A stretch of DNA of 64,000 nt, from NCBI GenBank assembly GCA_028023455.1, contig JAQFVV010006312.1, positions 188,001 through 252,000 on the forward strand, written 5' to 3'. Both the position numbers and the translations under genes were made by a program. The first letter of the stretch is position 1. Each line of letters starts with the position of its first letter. Origin of the DNA: Epiperipatus broadwayi. Taxonomy: Eukaryota > Onychophora > Udeonychophora > Euonychophora > Peripatidae. This document shows, in pieces, positions 1-19,400 of this stretch. The notes beneath the pieces were generated by a model. It was given only the letters and a program-made list of their open reading frames with translations. It did not search any database and was not told the origin of the DNA.

Positions 1-291
1 ATTACATATTTATTTTTATAAATATAATAAAAATACAAATGTAATGTATACATATTGATTATAGTGTATATATACTCCTACAATATATATAATATTGTCA
101 ACCACAGTTCTCACACTTATAATATCAGTAATAAATATTTTAATAAACAGTTGTTAAGGCAATATTTTAACAATTTGATGGTATTGTTATAGACAAGGAG
201 GCTGCAATTGTTGTCACTGTATATATGTATAAACACTGTAATAAAGTACAGAATTTCATTTTAGTAAACCTAGTGTATTTTCAACTTCTTC

Positions 292-1208
292 ATGGTAATG
301 TTTTTAAAAACTTCTTCCAAATAGGAGGAAGTTTGCATGCTTGCATTGATACAATTTGCTTTTTTTAATATCTCTATGACTTTTCTCATCTTATTTTGGT
401 AGAGAGTGTCACATCTAGATAGGAGAGAAATCAATATTGTTACCTCAATTCATAGCATGGAGTAAGAAGGTGAAGATGATGAGTGTTGCTTAATTGTATT
501 AGCACTGTTGCTAATAAAACACCATTTATATTATATATTTCTTTTTTTAGTTATAATTTATTTGAAAGATTAATTGCTCTAGTGAAGAGAGTTTTGGCTA
601 CAGAGAAAATCAGAGTTAGGTAATGTTGTGATAAGTATAAGTCTCTGTGTATTTTTTTCGAAAACTGAAAATGATAGATTATTTTGTTTCCTGTTGATGA
701 GTACATCAAAAAATGAAAGTTTTCCATCAGACTCTATTACCATTTGTAAATTGAATGTGTTGATGAATATTATTTAAATATGATGAAAAAATCATATAAT
801 TTATTTTTACCATGTTGCCAGATAATAAATGTATTGTCAATATATCTGAGCTGAATAAGAGGTTTTAAAGGTGCTGATTCTAAAGTATGAGTTTGTATAT
901 TTTCCATAAATAAATCAATTATTACTCCAGAGATAGATGAGCTCATAGGAGTACCAAAAGTTTGTTTGTGTTGTTGTTCTTATTTTACATGAAATGTTTA
1001 GCTAAGGTAATATTATGGTTGGCAAATTGCTATGTTGAGAAATTGCATGTAAAGCTTCATCAATTGGAACATTTGTAAACAAAGAAACATATGGAAGTTG
1101 AGAATATCATTTATATAAATTTTTAAATTTTTTAATAGTTGATCTACATATAAGTGGGTTTTAACAAATAATGAATAAAAAATAACAAATTGTGGGTCTT
1201 GTTATACA
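292..1208 (-). pseudogene. Decayed Penelope-like element (RT and GIY-YIG region)
   Basis: This minus-strand stretch aligns by eye, block by block, with the better preserved Penelope-like element at 24.1-26.9 kb. The part at about 300-510 matches the 3' coding end, after the GIY-YIG region. The part at about 510-1208 matches the reverse transcriptase, including the LFTNIP/DEAL region near 1055-1090. About 300 bp that separate these two parts in the better copy are missing here, so the core GIY-YIG motif is lost. All frames carry stops and frameshifts. It is a dead and relatively old copy; the left end is diffuse and the right end meets a TA tract. The homology is seen directly within the window; assignment to the Penelope class rests on the better copy. 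Confidence 0.8.
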
Positions 1209-1238
1209 GAAGTAGAAAATGTGCATAATGTAAAAGAT

Positions 1239-1762
<524 letters not shown>

Positions 1763-2108
1763 AACCATATGGTTTGGCTCAATGATATTAAGCTTTAATC
1801 AAGTGATCCAGTATGTAAAATTTAAAATTTTAATTAATAATAATTTATTAATATATTGAAAATCAATGTGCAAAAATCAGTTATAGATTTTAATGCTTCT
1901 TAGATTATAATTTTCCAATTAAGCAAAAGCTCACCAATAAATATCCTGAAAGTGATGATGACTTGGACTGTTTGAGACACACTAGAAAGTCTGTTAGAGT
2001 GGATATGAATTTCATAAACATTTTTATCACAAGTTCTGGTGACAGCTCTATTTCAAATAATATTTTAATAATATTAAACCAATTTGGAAGTATGAAAATA
2101 TTTAGCAC

Positions 2109-8066
<5,958 letters not shown>

Positions 8067-8330
8067 ATGGGTGGATTTGATGACATGAGATGTGTGGCCG
8101 GATTCGTATATGATTCCAGCCTCTAAGAGAAGGTTACATAGGAGAATTTGGTCACCCTAAAATATGAGGCTAGATTAGATTGATAGCTAGGGAAATTACA
8201 TAGGAGGATTTAGCGCCTAAAACGTGCAGTTCGATTCGTATATGATTGCTAGCCAGGAAAGTTACATGGGATTTGGCACCCTAAAACATGAGATTAGATT
8301 GATTGTTAACTAAGGGAAGGTTACAATATA
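8067..8330. repeat. Degenerate tandem array, unit about 60-70 bp
   Basis: About four to five imperfect units, each built around GTTACATAGGAGGATTTGG, then CACCCTAAAACATGAG, then AGATTGAT or GATTCGTATATGATT. The units begin near 8067, 8101, 8172, 8232 and 8293. The array ends in a short TA/TG microsatellite. An AATAAAG signal and a T-rich stretch precede it, so an LTR boundary is conceivable, but no partner LTR is seen. Confidence 0.75.
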
Positions 8331-11281
8331 TATATATATATGTGTGTGTGTGTGTTATGATAGCACATTTGCCAATCATTGATATTCGTGAGAAACCTCT
8401 GTCTGTATTTTCATAGGATAAGTCAGATGACCCATCTTTGGGAGTATATTACACTTACAGATATATGCAGCAAGATTTATGTATTGAAATCCCGCTTTTA
8501 TTTTTTTAAAAAACAGATTTAATTGCTTTAAGATGATGCTATATTGTTTTTTAAATAGGCTAAATTTTTATTTCTTGCACTTTCTGATTCCATGAGCAGA
8601 AAAATTATATGATGAAGTGTAATTTTTATTTTTCTAAACATAGCTTTAATTGCTTTAAAACAAGCTATTTTTATTACTTCTAGCTATCCCTTCAATACCA
8701 TCTATTATTTACATTCCTATTTATCAAAGACAAATTTTAGAGAATAACTCTTTGATTATGATGTAGCAGACAAACGTTTATATTTCAAGAATATATGACA
8801 ACACTGAATATATTTTAGAGAACAATGATTATATAAAGATACAAACTTATGAATAAAAGTTTAATATTATATAACAAATAAAAATTAATAATTTAACAAA
8901 TATGAGTAACATGAAACTAGTCAAGTTAGTATGTTAGTGCTAGTTACTGAAAACTTATTCTATTTACTATCTTTAGACAAAAGATTAAGAATAGAAAATT
9001 ATGCTATAAGCAATGTATGTGTTTGATACACTATTAAAACCAAAATATAATTTACACAGGCATTTATATAATGATAAACTTAACCTTACAATTAAAATGT
9101 ATGCAAGCTAATAAAATGTCTACACATATCATCATTATCAATTACCCAGTGAATTACTTAACAAAAAGAAATAACTATCTGACATTTATTTTAATATAAA
9201 GTAAATCAGTGGTGATGTACATATCTGTGTTACATTCTGACGCAAAAGTAAAATTTTAAATATAATTTTGCAATGGCATATACGCAAACATGATAAACAT
9301 TAATTCTTTAAGCCAATACTATATAAGTTGTACCCGCGGTTATATATTTTGGTGGATATTATTTGACAGTTTTTACTACATTTACTTTTTGTTAAATTTT
9401 ATTGAATAAACAGGTGATTATTATAAGTATTTGTTTTTATAAAATATTTATTACTTTTTAAACTTCATTGTATCAATAAATAAATAATCACTTATGATTA
9501 ATTTCCTTTCAATGTTTTATATATATATATAGTGGATTCTCATATATACAACATATTAAAAAAGCATTCAACTAAGAAATCATTGTAACCAATAAAAATA
9601 TAGAACTAATATTTTATTTCAAGTAGCTGTATAGCCATTATAAAACTTAAATTTGCAATAATTATTAATGAAAAATATGGGATAGTATATTACACGAAAA
9701 AATTAATCAATCAGGAAACTGTATTTTTCATTTCTGCTACTATACTTGATGGAAAAACAAATATTTAACAAAATTTATTTCAATTAGATTACAATATTTA
9801 TTATTATTTAAAAGTGTGTAAAAATCATATAGTGTCTTATTAACAATGTTTTAATATCGCTAATATATATTTTAATGAAATATAATAAATGAATAAAAAT
9901 AAAAACTGAAAAGTTATAGTATGGTCGCACCTGGTATGTACTTTTTAAGCACATACAGTAATATGTATTTAATTATCAATATAGCAAGATTTTATCATTT
10001 CTAAATAATTCTGAATTTAGAATTTTGTGAGTGGGGGGGGGGAATAAAATATCTTGTTTTTGTTTTTCCTTTTAACATTATTTTACAAAATTTTATTTAT
10101 TCTGTTTTGTTTTTTTTTTTCAATACATTTTAGCTTTTTTAAAAGAACTTTTGGGTACGTTTTTCGATTGACAAACAACATTAAAAAATATTGTTCATTC
10201 AAAAATAAAAATGTTATAAAAAAATATTTACAAAATAGAAAAATATCTGGATTTATATATGCATGTATAGTTAACTTTTCTAAATAATTCTTATGATAAA
10301 ATATTTTCTTATCTATATTATTATTTGATATTGAAAAAAAAAATTTATACTAAAAGGAATATATAAAAATACATTTTTATAAAAATATTTACAGTTAAAA
10401 AGCAATATTACTGAAGAAACAAGCTCTAAGGCAATTATTTTACAAATCATTTATTCTTTAATATTCCTACTGATACATTTGTAAATATTATTTCATCAAC
10501 TTCAATCATATTTCTTTTTCTTTGAGATCAGCCCATGAATGTTTGAATTCCATTAGAATCTAGTTAACAAAAAAAAATTCAGTGAAACTAAAAACCCATA
10601 ACAGATCATAAATATTTTTTCTCTTTTCCAAATTAAGTGAAAAGTTGCAATAAAATGAAAAATTCAATTGACTGTATTAAAAATGGCTGCTGATAATTTA
10701 AAAAATTTAATTTTTTTTTTATATAACAATTGAGTAGTTTACTGCTTAGCAGTTACATAAAATGTTTGAACCTTGGAAATGACAGAGGTAGACCATGAGC
10801 ATACACTTTAAACTCCAGACTCTCTCACTGCAACAATTTATGCAAATCCAAAACCATGTCCTCTTTAATAGTTATTCTAACAGTGCAGCTTAATCTATAT
10901 GTATGAATTCATGTCAGATTTAATATATGAAAATATCCTGGAATCTGATTTTTTACACCATTATCAATGCACTCTGGCTTATAAAGAAAATAAATTAAGA
11001 CATAGATGGAGATATAAAATTTGGTAATATTGCTGGAAGTAACTCTATTAATTGTTTTCAAGTTCCAAAAATAATTTTTATTATTATGTAATCAACTAAA
11101 TATGATTTAAATTATTTATTTAAATAAGTTAAGATATCAACCAAAAGAATCTTTTTTTCTTCTATATATTACATTTCTTTCAATCATTTTAGAATATTTA
11201 ATTTATTCCTCAATTTAAGTTTAATTAATTTAAGAAGTTTTTAAGAAGTGACAGCACTAGAGTTATTCAAGCCATATCATT

Positions 11282-11282
<1 letters not shown>
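8331..11282. other. AT-rich region without recognisable genes
   Basis: Contains short (TA/TG)n at 8327-8354, a G9-10 run at about 10032-10041 and several poly-T runs. The 77-codon plus-strand frame at 10054 is a low-complexity Phe/Lys-rich translation of T- and A-runs and is not supported as a gene. Confidence 0.6.

Positions 11283-11356
<74 letters not shown>
11283..11356. repeat. (TA)n microsatellite
   Basis: About 74 bp of perfect AT dinucleotide repeat, bordered by ACAAT on the left and ATTGT on the right. Confidence 0.97.
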
Positions 11357-11359
<3 letters not shown>

Positions 11360-14300
11360 ACCGGTCCGATTCTCTCAACCACCTTATCCATTTAAAAATA
11401 TATCTATATACATCATGAGCATGAAATGACATAAATATTTTAGTTGGAAAATCAATAATAATCTTCTGTAATACCCCAGGAAAAATACAAATGAGTATTA
11501 CTTTAAGAATTATTAGAGAAAAGAAATTCAATTTAAAATAAAGTCAAAATCTTCCCTTGTTGCCCTTGTTAAACTATTTATACTTCCACCCCTATATATG
11601 TTTGTCCATAGACATTTTTTCTCACTCTTTACATACCTTTAAAAGTATTGTGCTAATTGGACACCTTTGCACGCCACCTCCGATCAATAAAAGAAAGTAA
11701 AATGTCAAATAGTTCTCCCTTCTCTATCTACTGAGAGGGTATGCAAAGATGTATTTTGACCATTCTTGGAAAATATGGTTTTATTTGATAAAGGAAAATT
11801 GGGTGAAAAGTAAATTATAATTCAATACCCCAATATACTATTCCAATGACTAGCTCATTTATAATTTCCTATCTCAGGTACTTTGGGGTAAGTATTTTTA
11901 CAATTATGTATAGCTGTGGTAAGCATACATTATAAATAGGTAAATGTGTTTTATTATACAACAAAACATATGATAAGCAAATGAAATGTAAGATAATACT
12001 ATTTATTTAACCATCTCCCTCCACCACATATATATTTAAATAATATAAGATTAAATCATAAATCCATTAGATGGCATTCTGATTAAATTTTGCTATTCTA
12101 CACATAATATAAATCTTGCAGGAGTATTTGAATTTTATATTAAAGATATACCTTTATGTTAAAAATATAAAAAAATCCATTTTCTAACTTATAAGAAAAT
12201 TAACTTATTTTGCCCTAAAATATAAAATGATCAAAGATGGTGGCTAATAGGTGTAGTCTATATTCTCTTCTCCCTGCACAAAACTATGAATGCTTAATTT
12301 CATAAATTTAACAAAATAATGACTCTAAAATTATACATAGGTCTAATCATTTTAATCTTTCCTCAATTACTAAAATAAACTTTTAGGGTTAGATACACCT
12401 TTACCTTTAGGTACGTAAAACTATATCTTACTCATTTCCCCTCCTTTTTTTTTTTTTTTGTTTTTTTAAAAAAATGTATAGGCTGGCCATAGGACACTCA
12501 ACATGAGATGTCACCACCATGATTAAAAATAAATAATACATAAAGGCAAAAATGAGGAAAAAGAACAAGTAAATGAGAATGCTACCCTTAGTGGATTTAA
12601 GTGAGACCTATGTATATGCAATATTATTTTACAATATTATACACAAAGAAAAAAAAATAACATGTTAATAAATATAGTACAATTATAGACTTATTATATC
12701 AAATCTAATAATACAATAATAAAAAAAAATAAAAAGTTATAAATATATATATATTTTTTTTGTTTTACTCATCTCTATTCTGCATTTTCTCCAGGTTCAA
12801 ACTTCTGGGCAGACCAACTAAACTACTAGAAGGGATGGTGAAATTCACTTTAACTCCTTTCCATACTTGTAGAGTTCTTCAATCTGGATACACTGGATCT
12901 ATAGAATACACATCTTGGCGATTAAAAATCTGAATGGGCAGGTGCATTGCTACAGTTCTTTTATTCCATAATTTTCTGGACAATTAGATAAAACTTCTTT
13001 ACTGGATAACTTAATATAAATTATCAATCCATGTGACTTCCACAGTATGCTTGTTTTTGATGAAATGGATTTACATCTTCATTATTTCCTTTCTTCTTAA
13101 ATGTGATTTGATGATAGTATGACAAAAAAAATTACCATATCAAGGTTCCATTACTAATTAAACTATTAGAAATTCATCTCTAGTAATCCTAAAATTATAT
13201 CCCTGGGTGTTTTATTTCTTATCATTTTAATAATGGCAATCCAAAATGTTTTTTTTATTATCGCCGAACTCTGTATGATTAAGTGATTTCCAAAATCATA
13301 TGAGTGTTAGTAGCTTTAATTAATATCTACACAAACCATGAAGAAAAACATTCAAAAAAAGTTTATATCTGTTCCATAACCAGCAGGTCCCATAAACCAA
13401 AAAATATATGCCACATCATGAACAGCAGGAGAATTTCCATCAAACTCCCTCTCGGACTAAAAAAATACTCAGCAATCCAACAACAAAATGAGCTAAAAGA
13501 ATAATAATCATCCAATTTCCCTACACCTCACTGGTAGGTCATTATATCTCTCAGTCTGTGCATAAGTTGCAATTGCTTACATCTTCCTTTGAGATATTGC
13601 ATGAGATAATTTTATTTTAAGTACATTCTTTAACAAATTTTGTTTCGAAATATTTTCCTATTTTTTTTCGTTTTAGGAATTTCAAACTCCATATTGGAGT
13701 AATAGACCACCCACATTCTTTAGATAAAATGCTTTTAATTTGATTTTACCAATTAATTAAAACTACTCTACCTGATTACATAAAAAAATATATAAATAGA
13801 AAGACAAAGATTGATTAAATCCACCCTTTTAAATGGCAGATTCCTTTCACACAAAAAAAATATTTAAAAAAAAATAAATTTTTAGAACTATCAAAAAAAA
13901 AAAAAAATTAAATATACAGAAATCTTTATACATATATGTGTTGGACCATTTGCAATAAATATGATACATATACTAATAAATACACACAAAGAGATAAATA
14001 AATAAAATATTCCACCATGTAAACAAATGTTAATCTCTCATTTCTTTATATAAATTTATAAATACTTTTAACCAAAGGATATACATTAATAGTATGTGTT
14101 AATTATTCGAAAATAAACTAACATATAAGTGTTAGTTACATATGTAAGGAGATGGGAATCTAGTATAGACCAACTCTCATTGTTTATTCAATGAATTGAA
14201 TAAAGTTAGCTGTGCCAAATTGTTGGCTACAGCCATCTTGTGCATGGATGTTCTATAGTCTGACACAATTTATATATATTGTAAGGGTAACTTACAGTTA

Positions 14301-14399
14301 ACCTAATGCTTATACACTCATTTATAACTATCTCTAACTAAACTATTTATTTTGATTAAATATTAACTATTATAAAAATGCATACATATATATATACTT
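11357..14399. other. AT-rich region without supported genes
   Basis: Mostly featureless. A patch at about 12780-13560 has less biased composition, and its minus-strand frames carry short open stretches such as MHLPIQIF and HDVAYIFWF. Those fragments are too broken to assign. No RNA gene or mobile-element terminus was recognised. Confidence 0.5.
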
Positions 14400-14610
14400 A
14401 ACAAAAATAAATAAATGATTAATATTTGTTTGGATAAAAATAAAAGTAAAACGATACTCACTTAAATGTCAAACTTTTAAATAATTAACCAGATTTGTAA
14501 TTGAAAAAAAAAAACAATTTTATATATATTATCTTAATGATTATTTATAACAATAAGCAAATAACTCAAGTTTTCAATCCTCAAATAACGTTCATACATG
14601 GGGTGAACAA

Positions 14611-14625
14611 ATGGAACTAAATGAA

Positions 14626-14680
<55 letters not shown>

Positions 14681-16032
14681 TAAATATTAGTCCTCCCAGC
14701 AAAATGCGCAAATTTAAATCACTAACATTCCTTAGTGATAGCAGTGTATCTGTCGCTTTTAACACAGCGGAAATTGCATCATCAAAACAAAAGAATCAAA
14801 AAGCTATAACAAAAATTAAAAATGATTCTACATCAATTTCCAGTAATTCAACGAAATTTATAGACATTAACTCAATTGCAAATAATATAGAAACAAATAA
14901 AACTAAATATACTTCTTTTAGCAAGCTTAATGATTATTGGCGAAAGATATTTGCAAATAGTCTCTCTCCTTCCACATCCATTATTAGTATAATAGAAAAC
15001 TATGATCCAGCAGACAATGAACCAATTTTATCTCGTCCTTCTCTACCTGATTATCTAGAGGAACTGCAAAAGTATAACATGATAAAAAATATAAAATTGA
15101 CAGCAACTTTCCCAGCTAGATCTTTTATATGCTTAGAATATTTTTCAAAACAACAACGTGAAGAAGCAGAAAAATCCATAACACATTTAAATTTTAAAAA
15201 AATATATTACGTCACCAAAGACCCTAATCCAATAGTTTATGGTCGCATCATGCATTCACCTCCAGACTTTACAGATGTTGTGCTACAAAAAAACATATCA
15301 GAAATTGCACAGATAATAAATATCTCAAGAGAGCTCACACCTAATATAAAATTTGAGATTCCAACAAACTGCTGGAAAATTACACTAAAAATGAAACCTA
15401 ATCATAAACCAGATGAACTTCCACATAGAATTTATATGAGATCCATCCCCATCACAATTAGTATTAAAGGTCATCAACCTCTATGTTTCAAATGCTCCAG
15501 AATAGGGCATATAGCTTCACAATGTAACATTGGTAACTGTTTAAGTTGTGGCAAAATCGATAGACTTGGTCACCTTTGTAGTAAAGATAAGGAAAAGTTA
15601 TCATGGGCCAGCATTGTTTCAAAAAATTACACTCTCCCATCAAATACAGAGGCAATTCAACTCTCTAATCTTCCCAATAATGAATCAACCATAACTCTCC
15701 CTAACCAAGAATTTAGTATAAATAACCGTTTGCCTGACATGCATTCACAGCATAATTACCAATCACAAAACTCAATTTCCATTGATGATCCACAGGAACC
15801 ATTAATGGATTTGAATAACAGTTTGACACAAAGTTCATCTTTAAGCCATAGCCAAGACTCTTTGTACAGTAAAAACTATCCTGAGATAACAGTAAAGCAA
15901 AATAGTGTACTAGTAAATTCGGATATCAATCTTACAAATGACAATAGTAAAAAAATTAAAATATCTAATTGTGATACTAAGCACACAAACAAAAAGCTTA
16001 AATCAAACTCATTAAACATTGAACATGTCTAA
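14611..16032 (+). CDS. LINE A ORF1 protein, zinc-knuckle nucleic-acid-binding
   Basis: An intact 473-codon frame. LINE ORF1 proteins bind element RNA and help form the retrotransposition particle; that role is known for the class and inferred here. Residues 6-23 are a pure poly-Asn run made by an AAT microsatellite. The middle holds basic and hydrophobic segments ending in a ...RIYMRSIPITISIKG block. Two cysteine motifs follow: CFKCSRIGHIASQC (CX2CX4HX4C, about residues 292-305) and CLSCGKIDRLGHLC (CX2CX7HXC, about 310-323). The tail is Ser/Asn/Gln-rich. The stop overlaps the ORF2 ATG by 8 nt (ATGTCTAA), suggesting reinitiation or coupled translation. The ATG chosen is the first in frame before the Asn tract; a start after it, at MRKFKS (about residue 32), is also possible. 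Confidence 0.88.
14625..14680 (+). repeat. (AAT)n microsatellite inside LINE A ORF1
   Basis: About 18 AAT units in frame, encoding a poly-Asn run near the N-terminus of ORF1. It probably expanded after insertion or is a variable feature of the subfamily. Confidence 0.95.
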
Positions 16033-19000
16033 CATTAAAATAGCCACAATAAATATACGAGGTATTAACTCATATAACAGACTCTCACAACTGATTCAAT
16101 TCTTAAATAATCATGATGCTGACATTTTTGTCATAACAGAAACAAAAATTAGCAGAGTAACCAATCCAACCATAATTAACACTCTGCATAGCAAATACAT
16201 TTTTACATACAAGCCAAACATCAGACCAGCTCAAGGTGTTGCAATTCTAATAAACAATCAATTTCCAGTGACAAAACTTAAAATAATACTTTTATCAGTT
16301 AATTCAATAATTATCTCTTTTTTGTTCCATTCACAGCTTTACTATATTATAGGAATATATTCATGTCAAAAGGCAAAGGATGTTGTAGATACCCTACTGG
16401 TTGTGCATAACAAAATACTACATAAGCCCGGTACAGTTATCATGTGCGGTGACTTTAACTGCAGCTACAATGGTTTGCCACTCTCCTTGAAAGCCAAACT
16501 TTCACAAGTTGCCCTGCTGCCATTAGCACACCTATATCCAACAAATGCTGTTACATTCATGGGTGCACAAGGATCCTCTCTCATAGATCTATTTTTTAGT
16601 TCTTCTATAAACCTAAAAGCCTCAATTCATCTAACTACAGTCTCATTTTCTGACCACATCTGTGTAACACTCATGCAAAAATGCCCGCATAACAGACAAA
16701 CTATATATAAATTCTCATATAAGAAACAACTCCCTAGACAATTCAAACTTACCATAGATGATTTCTGTAATATATTAATAGTAAGCAACCACCTACATCA
16801 GATGAAAAATCTCTCTCCAATTGAAAAATGGTCTCAACTCAAAAGAATACTAAACATGTGTTGTTCAGATCGCCTATTGCACTATAACTCTAATAACCTT
16901 ATAAAACAACGTATTGAAGACATAAACTCAACCCTTAAAGCTATAACAAGGTTTGATGAGGCAAAAGATCTTATCTATAAGCTCCAATGTGAAAACAAAC
17001 ATTTAACTCAGTTATATAACCAGAACAACATGGTTTTTAGGCTGAGAAAAATTTTACCAAATCTATCAGCACTAACAAAAACCACAATAAATTATGCAAA
17101 ATTTCCAATCCCATATGCTTGTGGCATTTCCATTCTATCAAAAGATAATTCTCTCCTCTCTGGTACTTATGTTGATGAGGCACTTCTGCACCACTTGAAT
17201 ATTTCCCTTAAAAAATCTCATAGCTCTTCACAGTTATTTACAAATGAGACAAACTGTACACAAAATTACTACATATCTAAACAACAAGTTTTTGATGAAA
17301 TAGTGTATTTAAAACAACATATCTCGCTAGCAAATGACCTCATTCCAGCTAACATATATAAGCAAATGGAATACATTATATCTCCATTCCTACAGAAATA
17401 CTACAATCAACTTTGTTCGAAGGAATATCACATCCCTAACTTATCAACAAATATAGTATTCTGTATAAGAAAAAAACTCTAAAAATCCACATCCAACAGT
17501 AAATGATTTGCGTCTCATTACCTTAGAAGACATTGATCAGAAAATGTTTGCTAGAATCATACTTAAACAGTTAAATATCTATGCTTTACCTAAAATTTCC
17601 CCTTCACACTTTGCAGTCAAAGGGCAAAAAGCATCTCAAGCAATATTATTAGCACAAGAAGCAATACTTTATATTAAACAAAACAAACTAACAAACTATG
17701 TGGCATGCCAGGTAGACTTTAAGTCTGCCTTTGACATTGTAAATTGGAACTTCTTATTCTCTGTACTTAATCAAATGCTTTCAAATCATACACACCTTGT
17801 TACAGCTATTAAAAACTATCTTAACAATAGAATGATTAGACTAAAAAATTACATGAGACTCTCTCAACCCTTTAAGCCAAGTAGAGGTATCCCACAAGGC
17901 TCCCCACTTGCATCATTACTTTTTGCGATATACATAGACCCCTTGATTAAGGACATAGAGCAATGCATAGATGGTATTTTTCTTCCACACCTAGGCACAA
18001 CTGTTAAGATCATTTCATATGTTGATGACATTTTGATAATATTCAGGGACCTGCAAAATATACCTATGATACTTCATAAACTTAAGAAATTTGAAACTAT
18101 AACAGGATCCACAATACAAATAAACAAATCATCCTTATGGCAAATTGCTACCGGTCGCAGTCTTCCCTCACACTTTACAGGTTCATTTTCTTCATTTCTT
18201 GGCATACCTATTAATCTCTCAAAAACACAACTAAGTCATCACTTAAATCTTCTTGTCATAGACAAATTTAATAAAAAAATAAAGTGCTTCAACTCAAGAT
18301 TACTGTACCCTATAATGAAAGTTTGTATCATCAATGCCATTCTAGGAGGTATTCTTGCCTATTACAGCCCTTGGATGCATCTTCAAAAAAAACTATTAAA
18401 TATTTCATGAGTATAGCAAAAAATATATATGGGGATCAACATCACATCTTCTATCAATAGAAAATACCTGTTTTCCAATATGCAAGGGTGGGCTTAACCT
18501 AATAGCTCCTCAATCATTCACCTCCTACATTAGAGCTAAGATGTACATCGTTACCACTACTAATCCCTTTTTAAGGACAACTCCTCCACCTCTACTTCTG
18601 CTTGCTATTACTCCATATGCGAATCGCCACTTTTTCACTGATCATGCCATTGAGCATGCTGATTTACTGGACAATTATAACATTAATACTCTAATTGGTT
18701 TGTCATACAAAGATCTAAAAAAAATTAATTATCCCGATAGACAACTTTGGTCAACACTATCTACTGCAAGAACACTGACTAAATTTCAAAATTTGTATGT
18801 GCCTCACTCATGGTTAAAATTCCTGTATAATCTGCTACTTGATATAATACCAACAAAGTTATTTCTCATAAATCGATTTAAACTAAACATTGATCCTACT
18901 TGTATACTATGCAATTTGTTCCCGGAAAATTCATCACATATCTTTGAGACATGTCCATTCTTTTCAACCTTACGCCGCTTTGTATTCCACAAAGACACAA

Positions 19001-19257
19001 TTAATTTAAAAAATATCCTAATAAATAATATAAAGAAATTAAAACCATTCAATGCCCTTGTAACCGTTCACACTCTAAGAACAATATGGCTTGCCCGTTG
19101 TGCTGTAATATTTGATAACAAAAAATACAATGTACTTAAAAAAAATAACAAAGAATGGTATAACATTTATCTTTATGCTCAGAAATATATACCTAGTAAT
19201 GTCACAAGAAAAATATGGCAAAGCAATGTATTCCTTAGTTGCTCATTAATGCCATGA
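16025..19257 (+). pseudogene. LINE A ORF2: APE endonuclease-reverse transcriptase, frameshifted
   Basis: Endonuclease (16025-17482, first ATG at 16025): TINIRGIN, ITETK, CGDFNCSYN, SLIDLFF and FSDH, the Asn, Glu, Asp and His motifs of APE-type nicking endonucleases, all present. A 1-nt shift in the A7 run at 17470-17476 moves reading into the next frame. That frame holds the RT: QVDFKSAFDIVNW, GIPQGSPLASLLF and the catalytic SYVDDILI (about 18015), followed by FETITGSTIQINKS and FLGIPI. A second shift in the A8 run at about 18387-18394 and another near 18430 lead to the C-terminal segment (from about 18440, CFPICKGGLNLIAPQSF). This ends with the zinc motif CILCNLFPENSSHIFETC (CX2CX8HX4C). The breaks sit mainly in homopolymers, so recent decay or sequencing error are both possible. 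SYVDD replaces the commoner YADD/FADD. Confidence 0.88.
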
Positions 19258-19400
19258 TAGTAATAATCTTGTTTTAAATCATTATATTCTAAAAACATCC
19301 TAAGAAATTAAAAATTAAAAAAAAAAAATGTAAAAAGCTCTTAATGTAAATATACTAATTCTTGTAAATATTTTGTTACTAATAAAGTTAAAAAAAAAGT

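Larger units (their letters stand above)
14400..19400 (+). mobile_element. LINE A: nearly full-length Tx1/L1-like retrotransposon
   Basis: A two-ORF non-LTR retrotransposon: ORF1 with zinc knuckles (14611-16032), ORF2 with APE endonuclease and RT (16025-19257), a short 3' UTR with AATAAAG at about 19380, then a run of nine A residues ending near 19400. This is the order expected for LINEs that copy by target-primed reverse transcription. The 5' end is not defined by the sequence; about 14400 is an estimate from the roughly 210-bp 5' UTR of the related LINE B. I found no convincing target-site duplication. Assignment to the Tx1/L1 group is inferred from the ORF1 layout, the FE..TGS.I...KS segment after the RT active site and the C-terminal zinc motif. 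Confidence 0.85.

Noticed and set aside
11280-11531. Minus-strand frame ending in an (IY)n run, and similar frames at 22968 and 34320-34650
   Set aside because: (TA)n tracts translate to Ile-Tyr repeats; the non-repeat parts show no domain.
12780-13560. Possible mitochondrial-derived or other membrane-protein fragment (minus-strand MHLPIQIF..QDV, HDVAYIFWF)
   Set aside because: A resemblance to part of COX2 was considered, but the spacing is wrong, the key HSW and GQCSEICG-type motifs are absent, and the fragments lie in different frames.
13850-19400. Target-site duplication for LINE A
   Set aside because: The only resemblance (TATTTAAAA-type sequence near 13860 and 19400) is low in complexity and imperfect.
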